Below are positions 25,771-34,095 of a stretch of 64,000 nt of DNA, piece after piece (within the stretch, counting starts at the first letter, position 1; every line of letters starts with the position of its first letter). The translations under genes were made by a program, and so were the position numbers. The notes beneath the pieces are model-generated. The model saw only the letters and a program-made list of their open reading frames with translations. It searched no databases and had not been told where the DNA came from. The DNA is taken from contig SAAH01000002.1 of NCBI GenBank assembly GCA_009929525.1, positions 1 to 64,000 on the forward strand. The letters run 5' to 3'. Origin of the DNA: Clostridia bacterium. GTDB taxonomy: Bacteria; Bacillota; Clostridia; Lachnospirales; Lachnospiraceae.

Positions 25771-27281
25771 TGGCAAAAGCAATCATGATACAGGGCACGA
25801 TGTCAAATGCGGGAAAAAGCCTTCTTGCAGCCGGACTTTGCCGTATCTTCAAGCAGGATGGGTATAAAGTGGCTCCATTCAAATCTCAGAATATGGCATT
25901 GAATTCTTTTATTACTGAGGAAGGGCTTGAAATGGGGCGTGCACAGGTAATGCAGGCTGAAGCAGCAGGAATCAAACCCTCGGTGCTGATGAACCCCATT
26001 TTATTAAAACCCACAAATGATATTGGAAGTCAGGTGATCGTAAACGGAGAGGTGCTGGGAAACATGAGCGCACGCGATTACTTTGCATATAAGCATAAGC
26101 TGATACCAGACATCATGAAGGCATATAACGCACTTTCAGAGGAAAATGATATCATTGTCATAGAGGGAGCTGGAAGCCCGGCAGAGATCAACCTGAAGCA
26201 GGAAGATATCGTCAACATGGGAATGGCAAAGATGGCGAAAGCTCCTGTTCTTCTGGTAGGAGATATCGACAGAGGCGGCGTATTTGCACAGCTGATCGGT
26301 ACGGTGGAACTTCTGGAAGAGGATGAAAAAAAGATGGTAAAAGGCCTTATCATTAACAAGTTCAGAGGAGATAAGACCATTCTTGAACCTGGTGTGGTGA
26401 TGCTTGAAGAAAAGAGTGGGATAAAGGTGGTGGGCGTTGCACCATATCTGGATATTGAAGTGGAGGATGAGGATAGCCTTACAGAGCGTTTTGATGGACA
26501 TCAGGAAGTGGGTGTGATCGATATTGCGGTCATACGTCTTCCGAGAATATCGAACTTTACAGATTTTAATCCGTTTGAAAGCATGCAGGGAGTTTCTCTT
26601 CGGTATGTAAAACATGTGCACGAATTGAAAGATCCCGATATGATCATTCTTCCAGGAACCAAGAATACGATGGAAGATCTTGAGTGGCTTCGGGAGAGCG
26701 GCATGGAAGCTGCTATCTTGAAACAGGCATCCAGAGGGAAAATCATCTTTGGTGTCTGCGGAGGTTATCAGATGCTGGGAGATACTCTTTCTGATCCTGA
26801 GGGAGTGGAAGCAGGCGGGACTATGAAGGGCATGGGACTTCTTTCTATGGATACGGTCTTTGAATCAGGAAAGACAAGAACCCGGGTGACAGGGAGTTTC
26901 CAGAAAGTGGAGGGTGAACTTTGTGAACTCTCAGGTGTAGGATTGGAAGGATATGAGATCCATATGGGAGTGAGTACACCAAAGGAAGGTGCCCATGCGC
27001 TGACAAATATTCGGGATCATGCAGCTACAACCGACGAAAAATTGGATGGAGCATATGCTGCCAATGTGTACGGAAGTTATGTGCATGGTATCTTTGATAA
27101 GGAAGAAGTGCCGAAGGCGATCATCCGTGCCCTGGGAAGAAGAAAAGGGATTGATACGGAAGACATCACAGGAATCGATTTTGCAGAATTTAAGGAGCAG
27201 CAGTACGATATTCTTGCATCAGCTCTGCGGGAGCATCTGGATATGGATGCCATCTACCGCATATTAGATGAGGGAATCTGA
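25770..27281 (+). CDS. cbiP: Cobyric acid synthase CbiP
   Basis: CbiP amidates side chains b, d, e and g of the corrin ring with glutamine and ATP. The 503-residue protein begins [19 protein letters not shown] (P-loop-like TMSNAGKS), then [10 protein letters not shown] (about 38-47), [12 protein letters not shown] (about 129-140), [13 protein letters not shown] (about 161-173), and in the C-terminal amidotransferase domain [11 protein letters not shown] (nucleophile Cys about residue 330) and YVHGIFD (late). The ATG overlaps the cobD stop. Confidence 0.97.
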   Translation: MAKAIMIQGTMSNAGKSLLAAGLCRIFKQDGYKVAPFKSQNMALNSFITEEGLEMGRAQVMQAEAAGIKPSVLMNPILLKPTNDIGSQVIVNGEVLGNMSARDYFAYKHKLIPDIMKAYNALSEENDIIVIEGAGSPAEINLKQEDIVNMGMAKMAKAPVLLVGDIDRGGVFAQLIGTVELLEEDEKKMVKGLIINKFRGDKTILEPGVVMLEEKSGIKVVGVAPYLDIEVEDEDSLTERFDGHQEVGVIDIAVIRLPRISNFTDFNPFESMQGVSLRYVKHVHELKDPDMIILPGTKNTMEDLEWLRESGMEAAILKQASRGKIIFGVCGGYQMLGDTLSDPEGVEAGGTMKGMGLLSMDTVFESGKTRTRVTGSFQKVEGELCELSGVGLEGYEIHMGVSTPKEGAHALTNIRDHAATTDEKLDGAYAANVYGSYVHGIFDKEEVPKAIIRALGRRKGIDTEDITGIDFAEFKEQQYDILASALREHLDMDAIYRILDEGI

Positions 27282-27319
27282 TCCTTTAAGTGCCGGCAAA
27301 CAGGAGGAATAGAAAATTC

Positions 27320-27961
27320 ATGAAAATAGAACTTGAAAATGTAAAACCCAGAGACATAGAAAGAAGAAGTTTTGAAATCATAACCAGTGAACTGGGAGAA
27401 AGAAAGCTGGATGCGGATAAGGAACTGATCATCAAGCGCTGCATCCATACCAGTGCTGATTTTGAATATGCAGACAGCCTTTGTTTTTCAAAGGATGTTG
27501 TTTCAAAAGCAATTGAGGCGATAAAGAACGGTGCCTGCATCGTGACAGACACACAGATGGGAAAATCGGGGATTAACAAACGTTCGCTGGCAAAACATGG
27601 AGGCGAAGTATACTGCTTTATGTCTGATGAGGACGTAGCGGCTACAGCCAAAGAAAATGGAACAACAAGGGCGACCGCCAGTATGGACAAAGCAGCAGCT
27701 ATGGATAAGCCATTGATCTTTGCCATCGGGAATGCTCCCACAGCACTGGTCCGGCTTTATGAGCTTATACAGGAGGGGAAGATCAAACCTGCACTGATCA
27801 TCGGTGTTCCGGTCGGGTTTGTTAATGTGGTGCAGTCAAAGGAACTGATCATGGATACAGAGATTCCATATATCGTTGCAAGGGGAAGAAAAGGCGGAAG
27901 CAATATTGCTGCCTGTATCTGTAATGCACTTTTGTATATGATCGATGACAGCAGAGAGTGA
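27320..27961 (+). CDS. cbiC: Cobalt-precorrin-8 methylmutase CbiC
   Basis: CbiC moves the methyl group from C11 to C12, giving cobyrinate. The 213-residue protein has the catalytic RCIHTSADFEYAD segment in which His43 matches the His43 of CobH, TDTQMGKSGI (about 72-81), AIGNAPTAL (about 132-140) and the C-terminal ARGRKGGSNIAA (about 189-200). A GGAGG site lies 12 nt before the ATG. Last recognised corrin enzyme in the operon. Confidence 0.95.
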   Translation: MKIELENVKPRDIERRSFEIITSELGERKLDADKELIIKRCIHTSADFEYADSLCFSKDVVSKAIEAIKNGACIVTDTQMGKSGINKRSLAKHGGEVYCFMSDEDVAATAKENGTTRATASMDKAAAMDKPLIFAIGNAPTALVRLYELIQEGKIKPALIIGVPVGFVNVVQSKELIMDTEIPYIVARGRKGGSNIAACICNALLYMIDDSRE

Positions 27962-28007
27962 TCAGTGAAAGAATCGTGGTATTAAGCGAATAGTAACAGG
28001 TTTGGAG

Positions 28008-28916
28008 ATGAAACAGTTGAAAGAAAAGGAACAGAAACAAAAAGATCCTCCTTTTTTATTTGGTGAGTGTCACATGCACATCTTTATGAATGGAGTTAAT
28101 TACAAAGAGGCTGTACAGGCCCAGGAACATGGAGTCGATGAAAGTGTAATCCGTGCTAATTTTGAAGCTTACAAAAAAAGAGGGATCACCTGGCTTCGAG
28201 ATGGCGGTGATAAGTACGGCACTTCTAAAAAAGCCATGGAAATAGCACCGGAGTATGGTATCACTTACCGCACTCCGGTATTTGCAATTCATAAAGCAGG
28301 TCATTACGGCGGGATTGTCGGAAGAGGCTACCATGATATGAAAGAATATCACCGCCTGGTCCAGGAAGTTCGCCGGGAGGGCGGACATTTTGTCAAAATC
28401 ATGATATCCGGAATCATGGATTTTGATCATGGAGGATTAAGTGAGGATTCTTTGGATGAAAAAGAAATATGTGAGATGGCTCATATTGCCCATGAGGAAG
28501 GATTTTGTGTGATGGCACATACAAATGGCAGCAAGGCGGTAAAAGCCGCAGTAAGGGCTGGCATAGATACCATAGAACATGGGAACTTCTGCGACGAAGA
28601 TGCACTTCGTGCGATGGCAGATTCTGACACGATATGGGTTCCAACGGTGGTCACAGTGAAGAATCTTCTGGGAGACAGCCGCTTCCCGGATCCGGTAGTG
28701 AGGGATATATGGGAAGGGCAAAAAAGAAATCTTCACCGCGCTTATGAACTCGGTGTTAAGATGGCATTGGGAAGTGATGCCGGGGCATACCGTGTCCTCC
28801 ACGGACAGGGACTGCTTGATGAATATCAGGCATTTAGCCAAGTTTTAAAACAGGATTTTCCAGAGTGGGAAGAGAAAATCCATGAGACAGATCATCTGAT
28901 CAGGCAGAAGTTTTAA
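28008..28916 (+). CDS. Metal-dependent amidohydrolase of unknown substrate, end of cobalamin operon
   Basis: A 302-residue amidohydrolase-superfamily protein. Metal-ligand motifs seen: CHMHIF near residue 23, FVKIMISG (about 127-134) with the candidate bridging Lys, MAHTNG (about 168-173), IEHGNF (about 187-192), and GSDAGA (about 255-260). It resembles imidazolonepropionase-like or cytosine-deaminase-like members of the clan. It lies 46 nt after cbiC with no terminator between, so it is probably co-transcribed under corrinoid control. It is not similar to CbiZ. A role in corrinoid or lower-ligand metabolism is possible but unproven; a catabolic amidohydrolase is the alternative. Confidence 0.8.
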   Translation: MKQLKEKEQKQKDPPFLFGECHMHIFMNGVNYKEAVQAQEHGVDESVIRANFEAYKKRGITWLRDGGDKYGTSKKAMEIAPEYGITYRTPVFAIHKAGHYGGIVGRGYHDMKEYHRLVQEVRREGGHFVKIMISGIMDFDHGGLSEDSLDEKEICEMAHIAHEEGFCVMAHTNGSKAVKAAVRAGIDTIEHGNFCDEDALRAMADSDTIWVPTVVTVKNLLGDSRFPDPVVRDIWEGQKRNLHRAYELGVKMALGSDAGAYRVLHGQGLLDEYQAFSQVLKQDFPEWEEKIHETDHLIRQKF

Positions 28917-28955
28917 GCTTGATCTCATAAAATAGATGCAAAGAAGAATATTTTC

Positions 28956-28964
28956 TGTTATAAT
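28956..28964 (+). promoter_or_regulatory. Extended -10 promoter element before degV
   Basis: TGTTATAAT: a perfect TATAAT preceded by the TG of an extended -10. No good -35 box is visible. It lies 42 nt before the chosen degV start. Confidence 0.55.
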
Positions 28965-29005
28965 CTTCTTTAGCAAAAATGAAATACGCAGTCAAAGGAG
29001 AAATT

Positions 29006-29899
29006 ATGTATCAGATAATAACAGATGGTTCCTGTGATCTAGGACAGGAACTGGCAGAAAAGTTGGGAGTGGAAGTTGTTCCGTTCTATGTTTCCGTAGA
29101 TGAAACAGTTTACAAAAAGGAGATCAAGGAGGTTGGCGTCAGAGAATTTTATGAATACATGATCGCAAATCCCAAAGTTTTCCCAAAGTCGTCACTGCCA
29201 TCCGTAGAAGACTACATCCAGATTTTTAAAAAATATGTTAGTCAGGGTATCGATGTCATCTGTATCTGTATTACGACAAAGTTTAGCGGCTCTTACAATT
29301 CGGCATTAAATGCAAAGCAGATCATAGAGGAAGAATATCCCGAGGCCAGGATCAAGGTAGTAGACTCGACGGTGAATACGGTACTGCAGGGGACACTGGT
29401 TATGGAACTTGTAAAATGTCAACGTTCGGGAGCATCTTTTGAAGAACTTTTGGACACGATTGAAAAGATAAAGTCAACCGGCAGGATTTTTTTCACAGTA
29501 GACAGTGTGGATTATCTTACAAAAGGCGGAAGAATTGGGAAGTTAGCCAAGATCGCTACTGGGACTTTGAATATTAAACCATTGATCGTACTGAAAGAAG
29601 GGGAAATATTCCCAAGCGGGATCACCCGCGGCCGGGCCAGTGCAAAAAAGAAGGTCATCAATCAGACGATCAAATACATCAGTGAAAATGGAAATGATCC
29701 GGATCGTTTCGCAGTCAATGTTGGTTATGGCTATGATAAAGAAGAGGGCGAAGAATTTAGACAAGCCTTTATCGGTAAGCTGAAAGAAAAATGGCCGGAT
29801 ACGAAGACAGAAGTAGGGATTCTTCAGATCGGTGCAACGATAGGTGTACATACGGGACCGTATCCGTTGGGATTTGGTATTATAAAAAAGGCTGATTAA
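29006..29899 (+). CDS. DegV family fatty-acid-binding protein
   Basis: A 297-residue DegV/FakB-type protein. Such proteins bind a fatty acid in a cavity and, with FakA kinase, present it for phosphorylation. The start MYQIITDGSCDLG, the KSSLPSVEDY segment (about 57-66) with the lipid-head-group Ser region, ITTKFSGSYNSA (about 84-95), and the late GATIGVHTGPYPLG (about 277-290) match the family. AAAGGAG precedes the ATG at 29006. No fakA lies nearby, so the exact role is open. Confidence 0.92.
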   Translation: MYQIITDGSCDLGQELAEKLGVEVVPFYVSVDETVYKKEIKEVGVREFYEYMIANPKVFPKSSLPSVEDYIQIFKKYVSQGIDVICICITTKFSGSYNSALNAKQIIEEEYPEARIKVVDSTVNTVLQGTLVMELVKCQRSGASFEELLDTIEKIKSTGRIFFTVDSVDYLTKGGRIGKLAKIATGTLNIKPLIVLKEGEIFPSGITRGRASAKKKVINQTIKYISENGNDPDRFAVNVGYGYDKEEGEEFRQAFIGKLKEKWPDTKTEVGILQIGATIGVHTGPYPLGFGIIKKAD

Positions 29900-29964
29900 T
29901 ATAATAAGATAGATAGGACTATGGTATCGCCGTGGAACGAAACCCGATGAAACCGATGCAAATG

Positions 29965-30010
29965 AAAAAGGTCTGTCCGCAGAAATATTTTACTGCAGAC
30001 AGACCTTTTT
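29965..30010. terminator. Bidirectional terminator between degV and cbiO/cbiK
   Basis: A 13-bp perfect stem AAAAAGGTCTGTC (29965-29977) with GACAGACCTTTTT (29998-30010), extended inward by GCAG/CTGC. A/T tracts on both sides allow use from either strand. It separates two convergent genes. Confidence 0.9.
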
Positions 30011-30030
30011 ATGGGCAAAATTTATGATGT

Positions 30031-31704
30031 CTAGTTGTGTTTATTGGCTTCGATCACATCCGTCACATGCCGAATGAACAATTCCTGAACAGCGGCGTAT
30101 TCTCCCAAACCTTTCAGACAACAGACCACTTCGAACCCATTCGCTTCAAACTGGCATCGCCAGGAGTCAGGATCATCTCCCGCCATATCATTTTGTGCAT
30201 GATCGCCGGCTACGATCATAAAGGGTGCCAGATAAATGCGTTTGGGGTTCTGGACTTTGATAAGTTTTAAAAGTGTTTCCATGGAAGGATAAGCTTCCAC
30301 TGTACCAAGGAATATATTTTTATATCCTTTGTCCTTAAATGAATAATCAAGGGCAGCATAGATTGAATTGGCGTAATGGGTGGTACCATGTCCCATAAGG
30401 ACCAAGGCCTCATCGTCGGCAAGAGAAGGAAATTCCTGATGGATCGCTTTGATCATATCCCAGCCATCTGATTCACTGGTGAGGAGAGGAGTTCCAAAGG
30501 AGATACTATGGAAACTCTCCTGGTAAGAAAGTGCATCCTCCTTCATAAGATCATTTTCGATTCCATTAATCACGTGGGTAGGCTGAACGATCACATCGGT
30601 GATGCCATCTTCTTTCATCTGTGCCATAGCTTCTTTCACGTTATTGATCTTTACACCATCTCTTTTCAGGATCTTTGCCATGATCATCTTACTTGTCCAG
30701 GCACGGTAAATCTTGTACTCAGGGAAATGTTCACCAATGCGGGATTCAATCTTATCAATTGTTTTTTCTCTGGTTGGGTTAAAGCTGGTGCCAAAGCTGA
30801 CGACCAGGATTGCCTTCTTTTGTTCTTTCATAGGGTGGGTTCCTCCGTGGTATGTTCGTTCGCTGATGGAAGCAATATAGCCTTCAAGCTGCTTTAAATT
30901 TCTCGGCAAGGGTAAGGATGCTTTTAGCAGTCCTTTTTTACATAAGCTTTCAAAAAGCTCCAGACAAGCCGGCTGTTCCAGGTTGGTGGCAGCAAGGGCA
31001 GTCTTATTGGAAAATACTTCCTGAGGAGTTCCCTGCATCAGTACTTTTCCATCCTTGAATAAAAAGATATCATCAGCCCAATCCATGGCATAATTGACAT
31101 CATGAGTAGAAATCATGACGGTGATACCATTTTTAGTGAGCTGGTCTACAATCTTATTGACCATCGTTGTGTGACGTGGATCGAGGGCAGCCGCCGGTTC
31201 ATCAAGGATAATGATATCAGGATTCATCACAAGGATATCAGCGATGGATACCTGCTTTTTTTGACCGCCGCTCAAGGCATGGGTCGGTTTATGACGAAAG
31301 GGTGTGATCTCCAGATAATCAACAACTTCATCCACTTTTTTCCGTGCAGTTTCCTCTGAGACGCCAAGATTCAGGATACCAAAGGAAATTTCCTGAAATA
31401 CACTGGCAGAAAAAAGTTGATTATCAGGATCCTGAAAAACGATTCCCACCTTGCTGCGAAGAGCGAGAAGCCCTTTTCTCGAATAGTCGATCGGGGTACC
31501 GTTATAATATAAGGTACCGGAAGAAGGTTTATGGATGCCGTTACAGCAAAGAAAAAAAGTTGATTTTCCAGAACCATTTGCTCCCATGAAGGCTATTTTG
31601 TGTCCTCTCTTGATCTCCAAAGACAGCCCATTTAATGAATGAGTTTTCTCATCATCGTAGGAAAAATGCAGATCATCAGCTTTTAAGATAATATCATCAC
31701 TCAT
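30031..31704 (-). CDS. cbiO-cbiK: CbiO-CbiK fusion: cobalt ECF transporter ATPase joined to sirohydrochlorin cobaltochelatase
   Basis: A 557-residue frame. Residues 1-280 are an ABC ATPase of the CbiO type: Walker A GANGSGKST (41-49), Q-loop FQDPDNQLF, signature LSGGQKKQ (144-151), Walker B IIILDEP (164-170), switch His201. Residues 292-557 are CbiK: VSFGTSFNPTRE (302-313), MGHGTTH (437-443; His439 corresponds to Salmonella His145) and AGDHAQND (499-506; His502 corresponds to His207). CbiK inserts Co2+ into sirohydrochlorin. At the junction, Met292 (ATG at 30831-30829) has GGAGGA 9 nt upstream, so a separate CbiK could also be made. It overlaps cbiQ by 4 nt. Linking cobalt entry and insertion in one chain is functionally attractive but inferred. 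Confidence 0.92.
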   Translation of the reverse strand: MSDDIILKADDLHFSYDDEKTHSLNGLSLEIKRGHKIAFMGANGSGKSTFFLCCNGIHKPSSGTLYYNGTPIDYSRKGLLALRSKVGIVFQDPDNQLFSASVFQEISFGILNLGVSEETARKKVDEVVDYLEITPFRHKPTHALSGGQKKQVSIADILVMNPDIIILDEPAAALDPRHTTMVNKIVDQLTKNGITVMISTHDVNYAMDWADDIFLFKDGKVLMQGTPQEVFSNKTALAATNLEQPACLELFESLCKKGLLKASLPLPRNLKQLEGYIASISERTYHGGTHPMKEQKKAILVVSFGTSFNPTREKTIDKIESRIGEHFPEYKIYRAWTSKMIMAKILKRDGVKINNVKEAMAQMKEDGITDVIVQPTHVINGIENDLMKEDALSYQESFHSISFGTPLLTSESDGWDMIKAIHQEFPSLADDEALVLMGHGTTHYANSIYAALDYSFKDKGYKNIFLGTVEAYPSMETLLKLIKVQNPKRIYLAPFMIVAGDHAQNDMAGDDPDSWRCQFEANGFEVVCCLKGLGEYAAVQELFIRHVTDVIEANKHN

Positions 31705-32477
31705 AAGAAAATTCCTTTCCCGATTATAAATAGTAAAAGTAAAGTATCAAATATAATAATCGCCCATATATGTTTCCTGCTAGGCGGATAATTTTCGTTT
31801 AACACATGGAGCGTACCATCGTAACACCGTGATTCCATCGCATCATAAAGAACATTTGCCCGTTTAAATGATCGAAGGAGCAGTACGGAAGCCATAGCAC
31901 CGAAGGACTTTAGTGAAGTTTTGTAGTCCTTATTGCCAAGGCGTGAATGCTGAGACTGGGTGATCGCGGAGGAGACACTCAGAAGGACAAAGATAAAACG
32001 ATAGATGAGCATCATCAGTTCTACCAGTAATTTGGGACAGTGCATTTTCCCAAGTACATTCATAATATCAGGCATAGGAGTATTGAAAGATAAAAAATAC
32101 AGGCAGGATACAGAAGCCAGCGCAGTAAGTATCAGCTGCACAGCATAGAAAAAAGATTCCCAACTGCTGGTGATATACCAGGTTCCCACAGGGATGGCAA
32201 ACAGATCCAAAGGCGTGTGGGAAAGATTGAACATGATAGCCAAAGTGCTTAATATCAGAAAAGCCAAAGGGACACTCATAAAATGAATATAACGGAAAAA
32301 GGGGATTCCGCCCCGATAAACGGTCAGAATCCCTGTAACTGCCAATACGATACATGCGACTGCAATCGAACGACTCATCACACACAACAGTAAGGTGATG
32401 ACTGCAAACGCAAACTTTTCCCCGGCGTTTACATATCTAAGCTTGGAATTATAGCAAAGCTTATCAATAGTGATCAT
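31701..32477 (-). CDS. cbiQ: Cobalt ECF transporter transmembrane protein CbiQ
   Basis: CbiQ is the T component that couples the ATPase CbiO to the substrate-capture proteins CbiM/CbiN. The 258-residue membrane protein shows the IDKLCYNSKLRYVNAGEKF N terminus, several hydrophobic helices, and the coupling-region residues SRLGNKDYKTSLKSFG (about 176-191), then LLLRSFKRANVLYDAMESRCY (around 198-218), whose A-R-G-type coupling helices are characteristic (here RSFKRA and AMESR). AGGAG precedes the ATG. It overlaps cbiO by 4 nt. Confidence 0.94.
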   Translation of the reverse strand: MITIDKLCYNSKLRYVNAGEKFAFAVITLLLCVMSRSIAVACIVLAVTGILTVYRGGIPFFRYIHFMSVPLAFLILSTLAIMFNLSHTPLDLFAIPVGTWYITSSWESFFYAVQLILTALASVSCLYFLSFNTPMPDIMNVLGKMHCPKLLVELMMLIYRFIFVLLSVSSAITQSQHSRLGNKDYKTSLKSFGAMASVLLLRSFKRANVLYDAMESRCYDGTLHVLNENYPPSRKHIWAIIIFDTLLLLFIIGKGIFL

Positions 32478-32494
32478 GTAAAACTCCTTTCAAG

Positions 32495-32800
32495 CTATTC
32501 GTCCTTCATCCATTTCTTACGCTCTACAAGGCGTCCCATACAAAATGCGATGATTCCCACACCAATACCTGTCTGCAGGCAAAACAGCAGACTTTCTACT
32601 TCACCTGGAAGTTCACCGCCGATGATATTCTCGATCAGTGGTGCCGCGATTGGTTCAAAAGAGGAATCCACTTCCTCAACAACAGTGCTTCCTGCATCGT
32701 CAGAGCCACCAAATTCCGCATCTTTAAGAGCAAAAAGAGGAACGAAGGCGATCAGTATGACCAAGATCAGCAAAAGGATAACAATAGTTCTCTTTTTCAT
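32495..32800 (-). CDS. cbiN: Cobalt ECF transporter accessory protein CbiN
   Basis: A 101-residue protein with an N-terminal membrane helix (about 5-24), a short extracellular loop starting ALKDAEFGGSDDAG (24-37), and a second helix near 72-90. This matches CbiN, which works with CbiM in metal capture and marks the system as cobalt type rather than the nickel NikN type. It starts one base after the cbiM stop region and ends 17 nt before cbiQ. Confidence 0.92.
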   Translation of the reverse strand: MKKRTIVILLLILVILIAFVPLFALKDAEFGGSDDAGSTVVEEVDSSFEPIAAPLIENIIGGELPGEVESLLFCLQTGIGVGIIAFCMGRLVERKKWMKDE

Positions 32801-32801
32801 A

Positions 32802-33548
32802 TCAGCGTCCCTCCTTCATGAATCCAATAGAACGAAGTTCCGGTTTTGCATAAGTTTCCAGTGCCATGATGATCATACAGGTAATGATGCCTTCGATCAC
32901 AGCAAGGGGAACCTGAGTTGGGGCAAATACCAGCATGAACTTACCCAGGGCGCCCATGATCGTAGTATCTGCATGATGGGAAAGAGCCAATTGTACAGCT
33001 GTTACACAGTAGGTAAACAGATCTCCGAGACAGGCAGCAAGAAATACAGAAACATATTTGTTGACTTTACATTTGCTGCAGAGCTTATAGATGCCAAAAG
33101 ATACCAAAGGTCCGGCGATCGCCATAGAGAACGTGTTCGCTCCGATCGTTGTCAGTCCGCCGTGAGCCAGAAGGATTGCCTGAAACAGCAGGACGATAAG
33201 TCCAAGGATGCTGACTGCAGCAGGGCCAAACAGGATGGCACCAAGGCCGGTACCTGTCATATGAGAACAGCTTCCGGTAACAGAAGGAATCTTAAGTGAA
33301 GAGATCACAAAGATAAATGCACCTGACATTGCAAGCAATATAAGTGCTTTGCGGTTCTCATCCAACACTTTTTTGATGGACATAAAACCGGCAGCAAGAA
33401 ATGGAAGACAGACTACACCCCAGGCAATACAAAAGCCTACAGGGAGATAGCCCTCCATGATGTGCATGGCACTGGCGGTCGGCATAAGCCCGAAGTACAG
33501 TGAGAATGCGCTGATAACAGCAAGAATACGTTTTTGTTTGTGAGACAT
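32802..33548 (-). CDS. cbiM: Cobalt ECF transporter substrate-binding protein CbiM
   Basis: CbiM captures Co2+ through its mature N terminus. The 248-residue protein has a signal-like start (residues 1-27) ending ASA, and directly after it MHIMEGYLP, so cleavage would expose the Met-His metal-binding end. Further conserved residues lie in KIPSVTGSCSHMTGTGLGAI (about 87-106) with the metal His, and in ANTFSMAIAGP (about 137-147). Several membrane helices follow. It is the first gene of the minus-strand cobalt operon and has a cobalamin riboswitch in its leader. Confidence 0.96.
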   Translation of the reverse strand: MSHKQKRILAVISAFSLYFGLMPTASAMHIMEGYLPVGFCIAWGVVCLPFLAAGFMSIKKVLDENRKALILLAMSGAFIFVISSLKIPSVTGSCSHMTGTGLGAILFGPAAVSILGLIVLLFQAILLAHGGLTTIGANTFSMAIAGPLVSFGIYKLCSKCKVNKYVSVFLAACLGDLFTYCVTAVQLALSHHADTTIMGALGKFMLVFAPTQVPLAVIEGIITCMIIMALETYAKPELRSIGFMKEGR

Positions 33549-33613
33549 TTTTTTCTCCTTTCATCCCATTAAAATATTGTTGTACTTCTATTACAGGAAA
33601 TGAACCCCCATAA

Positions 33614-33653
33614 TAAAAAAACGTCGGATCGCAGGAAATAGCCGATCGACGTT
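33614..33653 (-). terminator. Intrinsic terminator in the cbiM leader
   Basis: On the minus strand AACGTCGATCG pairs with CGATCCGACGTT (one bulged base), followed by seven T. It lies between the cobalamin aptamer and cbiM and is the probable off-state structure. Confidence 0.82.
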
Positions 33654-33769
33654 GTGGGATAATCTTCAGTATTATGGCGGACCGGAATACTGATATATTC
33701 ATGATCAGACCCAAGGATAATACTGGACAATCCTACACTCAGTCATCGTTCGTAACATAAGTGTAATAT

Positions 33770-33945
33770 CGTGTGTTGGGCAGGTCTTCTGGCTTCGGAG
33801 TCATCATATTGTTTCGCCTTCCCGGTTTCCCAGTGACATCATGAAACATACTCGTCCTTTACAGCGGCGTGACCGCGGGGGAATAAAAACCCCTCTTTCC
33901 TCTTAGCCTGTGGAAGAAAAACACAGGAACCTCATCACATTCAAT
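33770..33945 (-). promoter_or_regulatory. Canonical cobalamin riboswitch upstream of cbiM
   Basis: Read on the minus strand it has GGTTCCTGTG, GCTAAGAGGAA, CGCGGTCACGCCGCTGTAA, then CACTGGGAAACCGGGAAGG, and the B12 box AAGCCAGAAGACCTGCC, which is the complete long-form cobalamin aptamer. With the terminator at 33614-33653 it should repress cobalt uptake and chelation when corrinoid is plentiful. Confidence 0.96.
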
Positions 33946-33952
33946 TAAAGAC

Positions 33953-33981
33953 AGTGTAACGCAGTTGATTTTGAATGTCAA
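33953..33981 (-). promoter_or_regulatory. Promoter of cbiM operon
   Basis: On the minus strand TTGACA (33981-33976), 17-nt spacer, TACACT (33958-33953). The -35 box overlaps the left end of the inverted repeat at 33977-34010. Transcription would begin right before the riboswitch. Confidence 0.75.
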
Positions 33982-34010
33982 TTTAAAATGGGATTTCATT
34001 TTAAATTGAC
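33977..34010. promoter_or_regulatory. 14-bp perfect inverted repeat covering both divergent -35 boxes
   Basis: GTCAATTTAAAATG (33977-33990) and CATTTTAAATTGAC (33997-34010), spacer GGATTT. Each outer end contains TTGAC of a -35 box: one for cbiM (minus) and one for hemA (plus). It may be an operator for a regulator acting on both operons. With the cbiM leader it fills the 547-base gap between the two genes. Confidence 0.8.
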
Positions 34011-34034
34011 TTGTGTTATCATGGTTCATGATAA
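34006..34034 (+). promoter_or_regulatory. Probable promoter of hemA operon
   Basis: TTGACT (34006-34011) with a weak -10: GATAAA at 34030-34035 after an 18-nt spacer. The -35 overlaps the right end of the inverted repeat. No riboswitch is seen between it and hemA. Confidence 0.5.
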
Positions 34035-34095
34035 ACAATGGAGTAACTATTTTTAGTAATAATAACGTGATAAATATTTCCGGGAGGAACATAAG

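Noticed and set aside
30825..30850. cbiO-cbiK join as a sequencing error or frameshift
   Set aside because: The frame is open across the junction and both domains are complete with all motifs, so no error is needed; only resequencing or homologues could exclude a lost stop codon.
33977..34010. Inverted repeat before hemA taken as a terminator
   Set aside because: It is AT-rich with no T-run after the stem, and it coincides with -35 boxes on both strands; a promoter/operator role fits better.
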